Shown one piece after another: positions 35,587-48,320 of a DNA stretch of 64,000 bases (position 1 is its first letter; every line of letters begins with the position of its first letter). The notes under the pieces were generated by a model, which ran no database searches, was not told the DNA's origin, and saw nothing but the letters and a program-made list of their open reading frames with translations. This DNA comes from Bryopsis sp. KO-2023 (lineage: Eukaryota > Chlorophyta > Ulvophyceae > Bryopsidales > Bryopsidaceae), in the NCBI GenBank assembly GCA_030272585.1, contig BSYQ01000011.1, forward strand, positions 2,914,001 through 2,978,000, in the 5' to 3' direction. A program made the position numbers and the translations under genes.

Positions 35587-36236
35587 TGTAATGATTCGGC
35601 AGAATCAAAGGCGATTCAGGCAGACCTGCAGGCTTGCAGAACTGGCAGTGATTGGGCTGACAGATTAGGCTGCAGGTTGACTGCTATGATTCTGCAGAAG
35701 CAGGAATGGTTCAGGTCCTTCAGACCTGCAGACTAAAGGACTGGTAGTCAGCAGATTGGCAGACTGACGAAGTGGCAGAGTAGTCGGGCTGACAGGGTTG
35801 CTGATGGCAGACAGGTGCTGGCAGCGTTGCAGAACGTGGGCTGCAGAGCTGGCAGGCACAAGGTTCTAGAAGGTCTTAGGTGGCAGACTCAGGACCGCAG
35901 TACTGTGCAAGGTGTCTGAGGCTGCATGTCATGAAAGGGGACTGAAAGGAACTTGATAGTTTGATGGTCTGCAACACTGATGCAGACTGATGTTATGGCT
36001 TAGGATCAGTTTGGATCAGGGTTGGAAGAAACGGTATAAGTTGTTGGGGCTTGGACATTCTTGTAACTTAACCTAACCTTAGTTTGGAACCTGATCTCGC
36101 CCTTGAACCTTGCTAGGTTCAAGTGTCTCTCCCATGGTCGTTCAATAGAACGGCAGTTCAGACTGGCAGACCGGCAGGGTCGCAGTCTTCAGTGTATTGA
36201 AGCAGAAAAAGCGATCTGCAGGGCAGATTCGTTACA
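35587..36236 (+). repeat. E2 3' LTR
   Basis: This is the second 650-bp copy, preceded by AGATGGGGAGGAA and followed by the target duplication CTCTG at 36237-36241. Confidence 0.95.
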
Positions 36237-36842
36237 CTCTGAGTGTCTTTATTCAAAATAAGATTGTTTCTGATCAAACTTTGATTCTAGAGGAAATAGG
36301 AGTGGAGTCAGAATAGTAAGAGAAGGTGCTGCCCTTCTCTTAGGAGGTTTTTCTCCACTCAGAGGAGCCGACCTCTCCTCTGAGTGTCTTCTTTTCGTTT
36401 TTGGTGTTTGCGTTTTGTGTTTTCTCTCTTTCTCCAGCTCAGTTTCCAGAGTCCTCTTAGGCCATGGTCTCTTAGCGACCATCCTCCAGGGGACTCCACT
36501 TTCTGTCTCACTCTCGGGAGCAAGGCCCTCTTAGCGGGTGTCTTTGTCGACTTTGACTCGTCTTACTTTCAAGTGCCTGGTCTTAGGCCTTTCGTTATTA
36601 GAGGGGTTCGAGACTGTGACTCTCGGATTGCAGTGTTCGTTAGTGCGACTGGTCTTAGCCGACTTCTTAGGTGACGATAGTTTCAGTGCGTCGCAGTTTA
36701 GATACCAAGTTTTTGGATAAGACATTCAACGTCGGCATAGTCCGACTTCGTTGCCGTAGACAGACTCTGCGGTAGTTCAGTACGACTCTACCTTCAATCG
36801 CGGCGCGAATGAAGAATTAGTAGTTGTGCCGAATGCGTTTTC
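36237..36842 (+). mobile_element. E4 Gypsy element: 5' LTR, last segment
   Basis: This is the rest of the E4 LTR (R/U5), joined to 26592-27129 when E2 is excised. It ends at the primer-binding site. The expected terminal CA is not evident: the sequence reads GCGTTTTC immediately before TGGTTTCGG, so the end may be mutated. Short frames within it have no recognisable product. Confidence 0.6.
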
Positions 36843-36854
36843 TGGTTTCGGAGC
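36843..36854 (+). other. E4 primer-binding site
   Basis: TGGTTTCGGAGC, the same 12-mer as in E1, E2, E3 and E5, lies 144 bases before the gag start codon. It fixes the orientation of E4 as plus. Confidence 0.8.
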
Positions 36855-36998
36855 GTTGCGAGCTTCGGACATGTTAGGAATATGGGCCCACTAACATTGC
36901 AACAAAGTTCTGTGCAACACTGTTTACTCTAGTGATCACCTCTCGTAAAAGAGAAAGCGCTCCAGAAATTAACACAAGTGTAAAACATTGTAGGAACA

Positions 36999-37875
36999 AT
37001 GGTTGGAGCAACTTCTGCTGATAAGTATCGTGCCCCTAAGCTCGAAAAGTTTGACGGAAAGAAACCTCCAGCGGCAGAATGGTTCAAGACTGTGGAAGCA
37101 ACAGCCACGGCGCAGAACTGGCCTGCCCGTTCCAAAGTGAGCAGGGCGAAAGCGAACCTCACTCACGGTGCAGCCCTCTGGGCGGCTGCTCTCCCAGAAG
37201 ATATGACCTGGGAAAACTTTAAAAAGAAGTTTATGAAAAGGTGGCTGGGGGCCACCGATGATTTGATGAGCGAGCTAACAAGGCGTCGCCAACGGTCTAC
37301 GGAGACAGTCGAAGATTTCGCGGACGCCCTTCGTGACTTAGCTAAGGATATCACTGATATTCAGACCGCGACACGCACTGACGGCGCCACCCCGATTGCC
37401 CTGAACGACGAATTTCTCCGTCACATTTTTCAGGCTGGAATACCATCGAAGATAAGGGATGCCATAGCCCCACTCCAGCATCAGAACTTTGAGGAAGTGG
37501 TGACGGCTGCAAAGGCAGTTGAGGGAATAGGGCTGAGTAAGAAAAGGAAAGCTCCAGACAGCACTGATTCAGATTCAGACACAGAGAAGAACACTGGACA
37601 GACCACAGACTCAAAGGAAGAAAAGCTCCTGAATAAAGTGATGCACAAGGTTCAGAAAGTTATGGAGGGACATATGCACAAGATCTATACAGCCCTCCCA
37701 GCTCCAGAGGAAAGGCTGCTGGAATGGCGACAGAAAGTCAATGGGGGAGCTTCAGGAAAGAAGGGAGGAAGGAATCAGACTTATGAAGGTCAAAGACCCA
37801 GGGGTTATTATAGTCCTTTACTGAACAAGGATCTGAACCTAGGAGAATGTTGGCACTGTGGGGTACCAGGTCATA
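36999..37875 (+). pseudogene. gag: E4 gag, 5' part, interrupted by E3
   Basis: This is the capsid/nucleocapsid polyprotein of a Ty3/Gypsy element. The ATG at 36999 is the first in frame after the LTR. The region KYRAPKLEKFDGKKPPAAEW and the following W-x2-FKKKFMKRW block fit the retrotransposon gag fold. A basic, acidic and Ser-rich tail follows. A zinc-knuckle start, C-x2-C-x4-H, lies at about 37849-37872. E3 was inserted after the His codon. When E3 and one TCATA copy are removed, the reading frame continues at 46112 and the knuckle is completed as C-x2-C-x4-H-x4-C. So E4 was intact here before E3 arrived. Confidence 0.85.
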
Positions 37876-38083
37876 TGATAGTGGGGTGTGTGGTGGAAAT
37901 AAATTTTCTACATACTCCCCCTGGGAGCGTTCCCCTACAACAGCGAATCCAACCAAACAACAACCCAACCAGTGTCTAACTACGTGTCCCTTAAATAGTA
38001 CCCTAGGGCTATCACGAGTCACACTAATGATACAAGTCACCTCAACGCTCCCAGACCAGTCATTTCGTCTCAAATCACTATCA
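37876..38083 (-). repeat. E3 3' LTR
   Basis: This 208-bp copy lies inside the E4 zinc-knuckle codons. It appears identical to the right copy. On the minus strand it is preceded by the purine tract GGGGCGGGGCAAGT. Confidence 0.95.
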
Positions 38084-41000
38084 ACTTGCCCCGCCCCATA
38101 ATAAGTGGCGTCCGCGACACTAACATTCTTTCTCTCTGCCACGATCAAACAAATACTTCATAACCCATAAGCTAACACACTTAATCCTCTAAGTACAATG
38201 CACGTCCCATACCATGCAAAGATTCTCAAACGCATTACTCAACTCAACTTAACCTTTGTAACTCAACCTTTTTCTTCTGACCCACGAACCACCACTGTCT
38301 TGGACATCTTGGACATCTTGGACATCTCTTGCTCGTGTCTTGGTCAGCTCTCCTGCGGCAAAGTCTTGAACACTCAAGGTTGGCGCACTTCCTTTACAAC
38401 CTTCAGCTGTGAGCGTCATTTGGCAACAACTCTGAGCTCCTTAGAACAAATAGCTTGGGAAACGTAGCCTTGCTTGACGTTCCAACCACTGCCAAGGCTA
38501 TGCTCTTACCAGTTGTCCCATGGCCTTAGCATAACGCACTTTCACCCTTGTGCGTGGCCAATACACATGCACACCAACTCATGTGGGCCGCACATTGACA
38601 GGTGGAGCTCCAGCTTTTCAGCGAACTCACTCGGTGCTCTCCCTTTTAGCACCTCCAGCCATTTCTCCGTCCTGTAGTCGCTCTTTGCCGCACTTCTCTC
38701 TACCTTAGACCTCTCTGTCTCAGGTTTCGCTCTCTCGCTCTCCTTAGTAGTCCTTGACTCTTGCTCTTCCTCTTCCGCTTTGGGTTCTCTTTCTCTTGTT
38801 TGATATAAACGCACCATCCTCTCATAGTCTATTGACCTTGACCTGAGGGTAGGCTACCACGTCGGGAGGCAAGTCAGAATACATCCGCTTGTATTCTTTG
38901 TTACTGTTGTGATCAACCAAGTGCTCCACCTCCAACATTATCGAATCCTCAATCAAATCAGCTAAGTCAGAGTAGCATATGAAGACGAGTTACATAGGCT
39001 GGCTTTGGGTCAATGGTACCAACACGTGATCCCACACTAGGATCTTCCACCATTGCCATCCCCAAAAAGACCTATTGAGTTTGTATTCCACTTTAGGGAA
39101 CCTATGCCTCTGACCGCCATTCATCTCTTGCTTATTCTTCCTCGTGCTTCTCTTCTTATTTCCTCGATAAATTCTTCCACTTGTTGATCCTTGCGTTACC
39201 GGTTGCCTATCCAGCTAACGCTTCTCCTCCTTCCAGTTCACTGACGTTTGAAGATGCAACTCCTTTCTGCACTACCCATTGTAGGCAGTCACCATATGCA
39301 AGCTCCACGTTGAAGACTTAGAACGTATCCCACACTCACATGTGTTTGCACCCATACATCATGCAAGTCCCGAAGGTAGTGTGGATAATCTCCTCATTCT
39401 TCAAGTATTTTCTCACAAAGATAAACAAGGAGGCGTTAGGCATTCTCGTGTTCTTCGCCAACAGAAGTAATATCTGCGACTCCTCTTGCCTTTAATGGAT
39501 CGGCTATAAACCATGCACGGCATTCCGACTTATTACCTTGATGGGAATAGTCTTTACTGCGCTCTTTGGCGACTTACAACCGCTGTACAAGGATTTATCG
39601 CGTATTCTGCTCGTCTTCTCCTCCTCCGTCTGCAAATCTTCCGAGATGCTCACCACGGTTCCTTTATAGTCGACGTCCACTGTTGCTGTTGCTTCTTCTT
39701 TCTCCACTTGTGTTTCTTCAACTCTCAAGTGTAATCCAATGCAGTTCCTTTTACCATCAACCTTAAACAGAGTGGTGTTTCTCAATCTGGTTGTGGCACT
39801 CGATAGTCTCTCTCTTTCTCCAACCAACACGTTGGTTAAACGCACTTGTTGTCGTTGAAGATATCACACCTCTTGTCGTTCAAGAGTTTTCTCCACTGCT
39901 CGTTCATCTTTCACCGATTGCTGCTCTGGTTCAGTCACTACTCGTAGCACTTGGCGGATTGTCAAATACTTGCGCCAGAGTCCATTAAACTCTTGTGAAC
40001 TTCATCTCCTCCAGAGCTAAGCTCTTCATGTGATAGCACACACCGATCCTCGACGTCAATTGATCAAGCTACTGCTCAATCCCTTCCACGAAGTTACTCT
40101 CGCTTTATCCTTCATGGAACCTCTGTCGCGAGGCTAATATTTGCCTTCTCCTTTTCAGAACGACAGACTTGTATTTTGGTCGGTCCATATGCTTCACCCT
40201 CAGAAATAGACATATTCCACGCCATGCATCACCTTAACACCTCAGTCGCGTTGACATGTGTCGCTGGAATTGTCTTCACACTCGTCGATAACAAACGAAC
40301 TCCAAGTGTTGCGCTCTCTTCTTAATAAAATGATACACAGAGCACCATCCACTTCGAGTATTGGATTAAGTAAACTGTTTCGCCATCATATTAACGTAGC
40401 CACATTTCCCTTAGGAAGTCTTCACACGCGCGTACGCGGTAGCTGGCGCACAGGGTTCCAGCTGCTACGTCTCTTTTCGCTCCTGTGTTCCTCTCTTTGA
40501 ACACTTAGGGTAGAATCACGTCTCCTCCCCCTTAGTACTACCGAAACTAAGGTGGACTTCACACTAGGCGACCATCACCAAGGCCGTCTTGAAGCTGACG
40601 AATCCTTTAACTCATACTCTAATGAGGTATTGAGTTTCAGCTCCTCGAGTTCCCTGCAAGGATTCTTATCCCGACTAATGTGTGATTCTATGGAGTCTCC
40701 TATATTTTCGCCACGGTTTCTCAGGACTTCGAGATCACCAACTATCACACGCCCTGTAATAGTGGTTTTACCGTCATGGGAGACAGCAAGGTGTCTCAAC
40801 CATCCCACAACACTCCAATTCCTTTTCTCCACATTCATCGATCACGTCTCAGCCACTTGTGGCTGTCCCTCTCGTGGGTATTCTCTTTTATCACGTTCGA
40901 AAACTACTTTGAAACAACTCCATCACATACTTTAGCAACTTGTGCTAGAGAGTACCACCCTCAACTCGTCCTCCATGTCGCATTTTCAGTGCATCCAATG

Positions 41001-42031
41001 TATACACCGGGTTTGATTCAAAATTTTGAGTGTGGCCTGGCGGCCAGTAAATCTCACTGCGCACTCCGTTGCTGAAGAGACTCACTTCGTTCGTTTGTTC
41101 GATTTACCTCACTCACGACTACTTCGTGACCTCCTTCGTCGGTAACCTCATTCGTCGCTCGTGAGCACTCCTGTCCCCCCTGGGGCCAGTGGAACGCCCT
41201 CGTCCACGTCCCAAAAGGGTAGAAAAACATAGAGTGGGTAGCCTCCACACAAACACAGCAAGTCGCTATGCGCAAATATTGCAAGGTTGCACATATCTCC
41301 AGCCGTATCCCATAAAAATGCGTCAACCTCCATAAAACCTTGAGAAAAAGATGCACCACACATCACAACATATCCACATGGATGATGTGGCGAAGATCTC
41401 GCGAATGCGGACACTCTGAAGCGAAATATGGTCGAGTTCATCCACGGAGTTAGTCCTGACACTACAGGCCAATGATGAAGGTGTGGCTTCTGTTTTCCCA
41501 TCAGCCTCACCACACACTTGTCAGACACTGGGAGCAACTACGGCTCAACCAGCCTGGAATCAACCATGAACACATGGATGACGCATCATTGGGGGTCCCT
41601 AAACAGGGCATCGCGTTTACAAACGCCTCTCACCAAGTCCCTTGGTGGATATCCCAAATCTCAAACCATGATGCTCAAGGGCGTTATGAATTTGAGGAGA
41701 TAAACCCCTTCCTCTTCGCTCCACCACCATCAGCAAACCTTTTGCGGTTGCCACTTGCATCTCATTCTCCTGGGGTTGGCAACCATTGTCATCCTCTGAA
41801 CCCCGTTATGCACAAGGCTATCATCCACATAGTGCGTCACCTAGCTCTCGAATCGCTCAGGTGGCGAATAAACATCCTCTCCCTTAGGAGGTATCCCTTA
41901 GCCTTTGCACAAGGTTTTGTGATAGTTAACACAAATTCCTTCGCATGGACTTCAAGGTTCTTTTATACTCTTTGTTACCGCACAATATAAGGCAACAACT
42001 CCACGCAGTTTTCTCTTGGAGATCCTTCTTG

Positions 42032-42115
42032 CTTCACGCATCTCACGTGGTATAGATCCTTCTTCACGCATCTCACGTGGTATAGACTTCTTGCTTCACG
42101 CATCCTCTCTCTCTT
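42032..42115 (-). repeat. E3 short direct repeats
   Basis: CTTCACGCATCTCACGTGGTATAG occurs twice in tandem and a partial third copy follows, over about 42032-42110, with 28- and 34-base spacing. The feature is seen only in E3. Confidence 0.7.
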
Positions 42116-43370
42116 ATAGATCGAAATTTATATATCTTGGAAGTTTGCCCTTGCAACGACGACCCTCGTTTATGGAAGTGCATCAACCAGCGCACTGGGT
42201 GCACATCTCCTTGTGCTTAACACAAGCATGGTATCCCCATAGAACAAAGTTCTAGGGTGGGAAGAACAATAGAGCAATCGATGGTTAAAGTTCTCAACAA
42301 CACATCGTTTCGCGCGAGTCAACGTGGCGCTTTAAGCTCCCATCGCTTTCTCTCTTTAACACATTGTCTTTCCCTCGTTGTAATTTCGCCATCCACACTT
42401 GGTTAAAACTACACTCCACATTCTCTCAATCGTTGGATCTTCTTGTTCTCACAAGGTAGAAAAACTTCCGGCCCTTCTCCAAAATATCTTGTTATCCCCA
42501 CTATGGATAACTCCACAGGTGCTTTTCACTTAGCACATTTTCCACACGTCTTCTTTAGCTTTCCTTCCCACTTTTTCTTACTTTTCCATCTTTCATACTC
42601 TCCCAAACTTCGACTCATACCTTCACGACGGAGTTTCCAAGTGAACGTTCTTTAACTTCTCATGTTGAACGTTTTAGTGCTATCTCTGTAGTTAACGCAC
42701 TTTCCATGCAGAGGAATCTTCGGGAGTGTTGGAGGAGCGTCTCGCTTCTACTCACTTACACTTCCCCGTTTTCCTTCTGCTACTGAACGTAGTAACACCA
42801 CAGCGTTGGTCGCTTCCCCTTATTAGAGGCGTGCTCCTACTTAGGTGCTCCATATAAACGCGAGTGCATTTCGCATATAATGTAGCGACTCGTGTTTACC
42901 ACTTCTCTTCTTGCCGTTCGTCACCATTGCTTAGAACGCAAGGTTGTGGTCGTTCAGTTTCTCTTGGAAACTTCCTCTTTATACTCCCAGCTCTTTTGCA
43001 GCGTATAAGTATTTCTCTAGGTGGGGCGCTTCACAACTGCCTCCACACTTGACTCCAATTGAGGCTCAGTTATAATAGCCTTCCACGCTTGTATAGGGAG
43101 AATTCAATTTTTCCCCTCGAAGTTTTCAATCACATAACTCCATCTCCATCTCCTTTTGGCACCTTCAGTGTCACTTGCGTCAGCCAGCATCAACCCAGTT
43201 CTCTCCACGCCTTTTGCCAACGTTTCATCAACAATACTCCCACCAGGCGGTCGCTTCTTCCAGCAACGTCGCACACAACACAGTGGCTCATTGGGCAGCA
43301 ACACACGCATCACCCAGAAAATACGAAGCTCACAGTTGCTTCGTCATGATCTCTTTTGCTGGAAGTTAGA

Positions 43371-43414
43371 TCGAGGCGTTGGCCCTAATATGGGTTCGAC
43401 TCCCATAGCCTCGT
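43371..43414 (+). other. tRNA-like T-arm and acceptor remnant
   Basis: TATGGGTTCGACTCCCATA is a canonical T-arm with B-box-like core. It is immediately followed by GCCTCG, which can pair with CGAGGC about 36 bases upstream. No D-arm or anticodon arm fits between them, so this is at most a truncated tRNA relic. It lies inside E3. Confidence 0.3.
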
Positions 43415-44899
43415 CTTTTTCTTCTCACCAGCGAAGTGTACATCCCATAGTTTCCTAGAGATGACAACTTAACGCTTGGTGGTGATTGTCTCACACAACT
43501 AACCACCTGGGGTCGCTCTGTTTCTTTCATCAACCTGAGCTTACTGTAACGCTCTCTGGTTGGCGCAAAAGGCAAACATGCTTCACTCTTAGTGTTGGGT
43601 CTCTGACTAACTTCGCGAATTCTAGCAGAATGGCGCAGTTTGTCTTTACAAACCAAAGGTCTGTCGCGTCCAACATGCTTGACTTCTTCTCATACGGTTG
43701 ATCCACTTTTAGGTCCACCTTTGGACTTGATCCACAGAAGAAGAAACGAAAAACCTGAGAATTGCCTTCAAAGCCAAAACCATCACCCTTAAAAATCTTC
43801 TCCACCTTACTCCATTCGCCTTGACCCCTCTGCGATTACCGGGTTACCGTTCTCTCGCGGGTCTATTTGGGGGTTCTCCAGGATCTTTCTTGTGATATTC
43901 TGAAGAAAGAATCCTTTGTTCTTATCCTTTTGATCCGTCTAGTCTCTTGAGCTTATGGTCTTTGCCTTGTTCTGCGGCGGTGCGGATTTTCCTGGCGATC
44001 CAGTGAACTTCTGCCCTCACCCTCCTCTGGTCGCCTCCATGATCTAGTGACCTTCTGACCTCGCCCACCTCTAGTCATGGTTCGCACCCTTTCACCTCTC
44101 GTTACAACCTCTTGGGTCAGAGGCGCCATCTCACTCTCAACTTCCATGGCCTCATCAGACTCGAACTTAGGTTAAAAGTTCAACCTTTATGTCGCAACTT
44201 TACCCCCTTTTACGAACTCTCCTTTTCCCTTTAGGCCTAATATGCAAAATCTAAGTTTTTCCAGTCGATAACAGCGTTAGCTTCGCTATCCTCATATCCT
44301 GCTGATGCAATACAGCTTTTTGCAGGCACGATACTGTCGTCAGCTGTTGCGTTCGTTTGTCTTTTACCCTTGGGGGCTAGCTTGGCGCATTTTCCTTGTT
44401 TCGCCAGCCTTCATCCTTTTTCGCGTCAACCACATACGTTCTCTTGGTTTTCGCGTCAGCCACACATGTTCTCTACTATCCTACTTGAGAACACTTGAAC
44501 ACAACGCTGTCCCAGCCTCTTGGGATGATATTCGCCCACCGCCACCATCACCTCCGCCATCAGGCGCACCTGGAATGCGGGGGTGTGACTAAGGACGGGT
44601 TCGCCTATCGCGGTGGTCATCACCTCCCTCATCATCTGGCTTATCGTCACCAGGAACACCTCCTATACCTTCTTGCTTCCTGGCGCTTGCATTATCCCAA
44701 GCAAGTTTATCGACTTGAACGCTTTTTCCACGTTTCCCTGAACGCTTTTTCCACGTTTCCCTGAATGTCCTGACGCGTTTTCTCTCTGTTGCGCGAGACA
44801 CAAATGAGAGTAACGCAGTTATATATACCTCTCTGCCTTAGGAGTTGCGAGTTTCGCCTATCACAAATTTCTGTGAAGACGACCTTTGCTGCTGCAACC

Positions 44900-45130
44900 A
44901 TAGGGTGGCGCAATTCTTTTCAACCACATTTCTGTGGAACCCTTTGAAATTTGGTTGGCGCAGTTCTTTTTCCACATCTCTGTGGGAACAACGGTTTTCT
45001 TCAACCATAGGTTGGCGCAGTTGTCCTTCCACACTTCTGTGGAGACAACCTTTAAAACAACAGGTTGGCGCAGTTCGGCTTTTACCACATTTCTGTGGAC
45101 GAACTTTTCACAATTGCGCCAGCCGTTCCC
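44900..45130 (-). repeat. E3 GGCGCAGTT repeats with CCACA...TGTGG hairpins
   Basis: A 51-57-bp unit occurs four times, with GGCGCARTT near 44906, 44957, 45015 and 45067. Each unit contains a small inverted repeat, CCACA-N-TTC-TGTGG or a close variant. The hairpin arms are better kept than the rest of the unit. On the sense (minus) strand it could form a series of hairpins shortly after the primer-binding site. Confidence 0.7.
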
Positions 45131-45903
45131 TTAGTCGTTTTCACGCCGACCTTTTCACAATTGCGGCAGCCATTGCCTTGGTCGTTTTCACGCTAAAGTT
45201 AACGTGCCGCGCGCTCTGGCAGTTAGATTTTTCGACTTGCAGCGCGTTTTTCTGTGGGTCACACTTTCTGGAGTGACCAAATGAGTCATGCCGACAGTTC
45301 CTGGCGCAGTTTTCTATAGTCTTCTATAGTTGGCGCAGAACTTGGCGACTTAGGCGAATTTGGTCGACAAAGCTTAGGCTTTTTCGCCTAGCAAGTCCTC
45401 AGACTTAGGTGGAGGTAAGGCTTAGTTTTGGGCTTTTAAAAACCCTTAAAAAGCCTTTCTGGAGGTTCCTGTGAAATCTAGCTCCAGGGGCTTAAATTTC
45501 CAGGTCTACTCTCCTCAAGAAAACAGACAGAGGTCCTCTTTTCTCTTTCTGTCTCTTTTCCTCCCCTTGTCGACTCTTTTCGTTTCGAGATCGAGGGTTT
45601 TTCGACCTGTCGATCTTTTCATCGACCTGGGATCTCTATCGCCCAACTTTTCACGTCGAAAATTTTCGGCCCTCTTCTTTCCGCGACGTTGGGAACCCGT
45701 TGGGAACCCTCTCGCCTTGGTTTCGCCTGGCCTACTTCAGGAATACCCCTGGAAAAACAACCTCCTCCCTGTCGACAGATCTTTTCGTCCAGATCTTTTC
45801 AAAATCGATCTTTCTATCCATTTTTTTTTTTACTCCCGTTTCGTTTCCGACCACCACGACCTCTTGAGGAGCGACGTCGATCGACCCCAGCTCCGAAACC
45901 AAT

Positions 45904-46111
45904 TGATAGTGGGGTGTGTGGTGGAAATAAATTTTCTACATACTCCCCCTGGGAGCGTTCCCCTACAACAGCGAATCCAACCAAACAACAACCCAACCAG
46001 TGTCTAACTACGTGTCCCTTAAATAGTACCCTAGGGCTATCACGAGTCACACTAATGATACAAGTCACCTCAACGCTCCCAGACCAGTCATTTCGTCTCA
46101 AATCACTATCA
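45904..46111 (-). repeat. E3 5' LTR
   Basis: This is the right-hand 208-bp copy, and the 5' LTR in the element's own direction. It is followed on plus by the target duplication TCATA at 46112-46116, where E4 gag resumes. Confidence 0.95.
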
Positions 46112-47101
46112 TCATAGATGGGGAAGATGTCTTAAGAGAAAGGCGGGAGTAACCTACAGCCTCCAATACAGAGCAGGCAATACCCCTTTGGTTGTACAGG
46201 CGAACCCCGACCAAGGGAACTCCAAGTCTCAGGGTCCCCAAATGAATATGGTAGAGGGGAAGACCTCTGGAGGGGAGAATAAATATAGGATGGGGAATAA
46301 GCATGCTTTGATAGATGCACAGGCATTTCTAGACAGGACAGAGTTACCTGTCCCCCTTAAAACATTCATGTTTTATTCCCCTGAACTCAGGGAGGCCATC
46401 AGGAGGGAGGCAGACCTGATGACTTCAGTGGATGCTGGGGTAACCCAACCCCTCCACTTTGAACCGGAAACCTCTGGCCAGGAGGATGAAGACAAGGAGG
46501 TGGGCATGCTGGAGGTGGACACACTTCAGAGAGAAGCGGCCTCCAGGAACACCCCAGCAAAATGCACCATCAAAATCAAGGGGGAGGCATTGGAGGCAGT
46601 GGTGGACACGGGGGCCAGCCACAGCTGCATCTCCAGAGCCACAGTGGAGAAGCTTGGCCTGGTGGGCCAGGTCCAACCCTCCGAATGGGTTTTTAGGACA
46701 GCCAGTGGGGAGATAGCCACCTCTCTTGGGTATCTCCCAAAAATATTTGTCAGCATAGGAGGAACAGGCTCCCACAACTCTTTCATGGTGACAGACACAG
46801 ACACCTGCTGTGTCCTGCTGGGGATAGACTTTCTTAAGTCAATCAGGGCCATGATAATGCTGGGACCACAGCAGATATTCTATCACAAGGGCAATGGGAA
46901 GATGGGGGCCATCTCTCTTAGGACAGAGGAGAAGCAAAGCCCAGGGACGGAGGAGGAAGTCCAGACTGCAGCCGGGAAGAAGAGGAAAGGAGAAAACTTG
47001 ACCCCGGAGAAGAAGGTCAGATTCAACCCCACCACCGAGACCATTCCAAAAGAAGCACCACACAGTCCTCTACCATCAGGATTCGGACAAAGGAGTACTC
47101 C
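46112..47101 (+). pseudogene. E4 gag end and protease, interrupted by E5
   Basis: The frame continues from the gag part at 36999-37875. It finishes the zinc knuckle, passes a linker of about 130 residues, then gives a retropepsin-type aspartic protease with the active-site motif VVDTGASHSCIS at about 46600 and the flap/ILGIDFL-like block LLGIDFLKS at about 46817. A Lys-rich tail follows. E5 splits the frame at 47101. The open frame that runs on into the E5 LTR to 47498 is fortuitous. Confidence 0.85.
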
Positions 47102-47704
47102 TGTAACGGTTGGTTATCGCAGCACTCGAGCTGGAACTACAAGAGTAGTTGCCATGCTTCCTGCAGCTGAAAAAGGGAAGGTTGCAAGAGTGCAACGTGT
47201 AGGAGCAGCGTGCGAGAGTGCGGCGTGTAGGAGTGCAGCGTGCAGCGGTGCAGCGTGCAGCGGTGGATGCAGCGTGCAGCAGTGCAGAGGTGCAGCGGTG
47301 CAGCGGTGTAGAGGTGCAGAGGTGCAGAGGTGCAGAGGTGCAGTAGTGCGACACCCTTGGAGTCACGACTACAACCAAGCTCGATGGAGTTTGATGGATG
47401 ATGATGTGGCAGCCATCAAAGTCGAGTTGTCAATTGGACGTGTGAGTTCTCGTGGAATAGGGGCACGTTCACAGTTGAGGTGGCAAGGAGATGTGTGAAT
47501 TCCTAGTGAATAGTGACACGTCGACAGGAACAAGGGTTTGATGCGCTGTGGCGCTAGGGTATAAGAGTGTGGAAGGAAAAGGTCGTTGTATCTTCTTTAT
47601 AACTTTATTCTTGTAAGGAAGTTCTATCTAACGAGACGCTTGAGGAAGGCACTCGTCCTCCTCTAGGAGGGCGAGGGGACCTTGAAAAAAGTAGCCTCGT
47701 TTCA
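47102..47704 (+). repeat. E5 5' LTR with GTGCAG octamer array
   Basis: The LTR begins TGTAACGGTTGG and ends CTCGTTTCA. At about 47215-47350 octamers of the GTGCAGCG or GTGCAGAG type are repeated in tandem more than ten times. The 3' copy carries the same array unchanged, so the two LTRs have had little time to diverge. Confidence 0.95.
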
Positions 47705-48015
47705 TTGGTTTCGGAGCGAAGGTGCAATAAGTGTTACTTATTGCGACCCTGTGATAAGTGGAGTAGTCGCTGAACGCGCGACCACAAGAGGAGAACTCGA
47801 GCGACTTTGGAAGCAACTCGAGTATGGACGACTAAGACCCTCGAGAAGAGGAGCGTTGCAAAGGAAAGAGACCACCCACCACAACTGACCCTTTCGACTA
47901 GATTGGGAAAGCGATCTATAGTGGTGATGGTGGTGGCATCGAAAGCGTGCTTTGAAGAAGCCTGGAAAAGGTGATCGCCAGCGAGGACGACAAAGAAGAC
48001 GGCCCATGGCCAAAA

Positions 48016-48320
48016 GTGTCGTCGTCGAACCAGGGCCAGCATTCTTGTCGTCGAACCAGGACCAGAAGTATCGTCGTCGAACCAGGGACAGAGGTGTCAC
48101 CACCGAACCTGTCGTCTCCGACTATTGGTGTTCGAGTTCGTTGAACGACGAAGAGACTTGACCAAGGCTGCACTAAGTAAAAGTGACGTATGAGCATGGC
48201 AGCGCAAGTTCGTGGAAGCCCAACAGTGTGACCTTCCAAGAGAGTTGCAGGTCGTGAGGAACGACTGCGCAGTGTGACCCAGCAAGAGAGTCGCAGATCG
48301 TGAGGAACGACTGCACAGTG
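48016..48320 (+). repeat. E5 tandem repeats after the 5' LTR
   Basis: First, GTCGTCGAACCAGG occurs three times at about 48022, 48049 and 48073. Then a unit of about 55 bp containing AAGAGAGTYGCAG and GTGAGGAACGACTGC occurs twice at about 48237 and 48291. They precede the TAACCTAAGATCTAAGG region. No protein reading is supported. Confidence 0.6.

Larger units (their letters stand above)
27130..36236 (+). mobile_element. E2: complete non-autonomous LTR retrotransposon
   Basis: E2 has 650-bp LTRs at 27130-27779 and 35587-36236, TG...CA ends and the target duplication CTCTG at 27125-27129 and 36237-36241. The primer-binding site is 27781-27792 and the polypurine tract 35574-35586. Its internal 7.8 kb is related to E1 throughout but longer in places, and again carries no recognisable gag or pol. 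The sense strand is C-poor. It is inserted in the same E4 LTR as E1, only 543 bp away from it. Confidence 0.93.
37876..46111 (-). mobile_element. E3: complete non-autonomous LTR retrotransposon (minus strand)
   Basis: E3 has 208-bp LTRs at 37876-38083 and 45904-46111, both beginning TGATAGTG and ending CACTATCA on plus. The target duplication is TCATA at 37871-37875 and 46112-46116. The primer-binding site reads GCTCCGAAACCA on plus at 45890-45901, which is TGGTTTCGGAGC on minus, two bases inside the right LTR. The polypurine tract lies at about 38084-38098. Thus the element runs right to left, opposite to E4. About 7.8 kb of interior shows no recognisable gag or pol in any frame. Its sense (minus) strand is C-poor like E1, E2 and E5. 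Confidence 0.92.

Noticed and set aside
38084..38125. Primer-binding site after the left E3 LTR (TGGCGTCCGCG)
   Set aside because: It lies about 22 bases from the LTR. The right side has a perfect 12-base match to the shared primer site two bases from the LTR, which sets the orientation as minus.
38542..38817. 91-codon Glu/Arg-rich minus-strand frame in E3
   Set aside because: Low-complexity composition on the sense strand of a gene-less element, with no relatives recognised.
47102..47498. Protease frame of E4 continuing to 47498 as a Cys/Ala/Gly repeat protein
   Set aside because: The extension is the E5 LTR read by chance. The identical frame appears in the other LTR at 55619-56015.
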